From Roseiconus lacunae (GTDB lineage Bacteria; Planctomycetota; Planctomycetia; Pirellulales; Pirellulaceae): a DNA stretch of 64,000 bases. The stretch is taken from NCBI RefSeq assembly GCF_008312935.1, contig NZ_VSZO01000009.1, positions 186,001-250,000 of the forward strand, written 5' to 3'. Within the stretch, counting starts at the first letter, position 1. Every line of letters begins with the position of its first letter. This document shows, piece after piece, positions 62,900 through 64,000 of the stretch. Below the pieces are notes generated by a model that worked only from the letters and a program-made list of their open reading frames with translations, ran no database searches and was not told the origin of the DNA. The translations under genes were made by a program, and so were the position numbers.

Positions 62900-64000
62900 A
62901 TCTCATAACCAAGTGGAACTCGACGCAGCAACACCCATCCGGTAGCGCGTACACCTTGACGAAGGTATCGGCTATCCGGCCAACCGTTCTCCCGCTCGAA
63001 GTGGTTATCAGGCACGACGATCACACGAAAATTCCCTTTGCCATCATCAGTGGGGAAAACTCGGTTGACTTTACCGCCGAAGGTTCCGACGGCGACCGAG
63101 GGCCAGCCTACGAATTGAACCGCTGGCCAGCCTTCAAATTGCAATCGTACCCGGTCATTTTCCTTGATCAGTGGCATGTCGTTTCCGTTGACACTCATCT
63201 CAACGGCCAATTGATCGGCAACGGGAACGATGACAAACAACCGCTCACCTTCTTTGATCGTGTCACTCCCGGTGCGTCCGTACCACTCCTGGATGTAGCC
63301 GGACCGCGGCGCTCGAATCGACAAGCGATCGTATTCCTGTCGCTTGTTTCGCAAATCCAAGATCTCTTTTTCGATCGTATTCAGCTTGCTCATCGCATCG
63401 AGTACCTTATTCGCCGCGTCTTGATTTTTGATCGAAATCTCTTGTTTCTTTGATTCGATCTCTTCCTCTTTCGAAGAGAGTGTCGCGTAGACTTCTTGGA
63501 CTTTATTCTCTGCCTTGAGAACTTTCGCTCGTTGAGCTTGAACGGCTTGGCGTTTGTTGATCAATTCCTCTTGCGAGATCAAGCCTTCGGGAAAAACACG
63601 TTCGGCGACCTGGAGTTGGTTTTCCTTACTCGCCAATTCGGCTTGAACTTCAACGACCTCGTTCTTCGCCTGTTCCCATTTTTGCTTTGCGGCTTCGAAT
63701 TCTTGCTCGAGCGCCAGTCGTAAGCTTCGCCCGCTGGAATTTTGCAAGGTTTCATTTTGCTTGGCGACTTCTACACTCGCTTTCAACGCCTCTTCTTTCG
63801 ACTCGAGTGCGATGATCTGGTTGTCGACTTGCGACACCCCGTCGGCGGCAAACGGAGTCATCCGAAGTAACAATTCACCCTGCTCGACATAACTTCCTTC
63901 GCGCAAGCCCGGTTTGACGTAGCTGATCACACCTTTCGCTTGGGCGAGCATCGGTTGAGGCCGTTGTTGGGGATCGAGTGCGACAACGACACCGGTACCG
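62809..64000 (-). CDS. HlyD-family periplasmic adaptor, 5' end beyond the window
   Basis: The gene runs off the right edge; at least 396 residues are visible. A biotinyl-lipoyl segment G-V-I-S-Y-V-K-P-G-L-R-E-G-S-Y-V is followed by a long coiled coil (about 150 residues, K/E/Q/A-rich). After it come the second lipoyl half (I-R-A-P-R-S-G-Y-I-Q-E-W), then a beta-barrel domain. It bridges an inner-membrane transporter, presumably encoded just outside the window, and the TolC-type protein downstream. The C-terminal tail is Lys/Pro/Asp-rich. Confidence 0.88.
   Translation of the reverse strand, partial: GTGVVVALDPQQRPQPMLAQAKGVISYVKPGLREGSYVEQGELLLRMTPFAADGVSQVDNQIIALESKEEALKASVEVAKQNETLQNSSGRSLRLALEQEFEAAKQKWEQAKNEVVEVQAELASKENQLQVAERVFPEGLISQEELINKRQAVQAQRAKVLKAENKVQEVYATLSSKEEEIESKKQEISIKNQDAANKVLDAMSKLNTIEKEILDLRNKRQEYDRLSIRAPRSGYIQEWYGRTGSDTIKEGERLFVIVPVADQLAVEMSVNGNDMPLIKENDRVRLQFEGWPAVQFVGWPSVAVGTFGGKVNRVFPTDDGKGNFRVIVVPDNHFERENGWPDSRYLRQGVRATGWVLLRRVPLGYEIWRQLNGFPPVVSDEAPKDSKGGKLKLPKP

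Noticed and set aside
1-64000. Mobile island, prophage or biosynthetic cluster
   Set aside because: No integrase, transposase, phage structural gene, NRPS/PKS or attachment site is visible, and most genes are conserved housekeeping or lineage-typical.

Overview
The window looks like the chromosome of a Rhodopirellula-type planctomycete (family Pirellulaceae or close). I base this on a cytochrome c/DUF6797-like beta-propeller protein, a secreted sulfatase, several lineage-typical secreted or membrane proteins of unknown function, frequent GTG/TTG starts, a kinase with a C-terminal receiver-like domain, and a POTRA/Omp85 pair. This is inference from protein style; no 16S rRNA or other marker RNA is present. 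I saw no tRNA, rRNA, CRISPR array, insertion sequence, prophage or integrase. The DNA reads as ordinary, gene-dense chromosome, and both ends cut through a gene.

Layout. 1-6.1 kb: 3' part of a cytochrome c/beta-propeller protein, a small membrane protein, two secreted unknowns and a secreted MsrA. 6.4-11 kb (minus strand): a sulfatase whose start overlaps the end of cysN/C, then cysD; this is a sulfate release and activation block. 11.3-20 kb (plus): a run purA-uppS-cdsA, then phoH, a 7TM-HD phosphodiesterase (PgpH type), ybeY and a CorC/HlyC-type CBS protein, covering purine synthesis, lipid carrier and phospholipid synthesis, RNA processing and cyclic dinucleotide turnover. 20.4-24.4 kb: 2-oxoacid:ferredoxin oxidoreductase (alpha and beta) and cysK. 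24.6-30.5 kb: a DUF4261-like protein, then a tightly overlapping three-gene cassette: HscC-type Hsp70, a one-TM protein, and a membrane protein with an atypical J-like domain. 30.5-40 kb: thioredoxin-like protein, zinc-ribbon/TM protein, dGTPase, a fucose/arabinose isomerase-like protein with an FGGY ribulokinase-like kinase, and a diacylglycerol-kinase-family protein. 40.3-43.5 kb: a BamA split into separate POTRA and beta-barrel genes. 43.5-50.8 kb: SUKH-like protein, RimI-type acetyltransferase, LarA-like racemase, DUF481 outer-membrane protein, Tat-exported Gfo/Idh/MocA oxidoreductase and RsfS. 51.3-64 kb: argS, a small basic DNA-binding-like protein, a Ser/Thr kinase with a degenerate receiver domain, a 2Fe-2S ferredoxin, a SNF2-family helicase with a SWIM-like cysteine cluster, a small membrane protein, and a TolC/HlyD export pair.

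The most distinctive non-coding feature is a dispersed imperfect inverted repeat of about 110-130 bp. Its core arms read approximately ATCAGCCGACGGGCGTTAGC and GTGGCTAACGCCATGCGGCT. It sits in intergenic regions: three near-complete copies (60.2, 60.9 and, inverted, 50.9 kb), several degraded ones, and a related 89-bp tandem pair at 44.8 kb. Two complete copies begin exactly at the upstream gene's stop codon. I do not recognise it as a named element.

The best candidates for new biology are the repeat family, the split BamA, the HscC/J-like cassette and the kinase with a pseudo-receiver. No defence island or biosynthetic cluster is visible.
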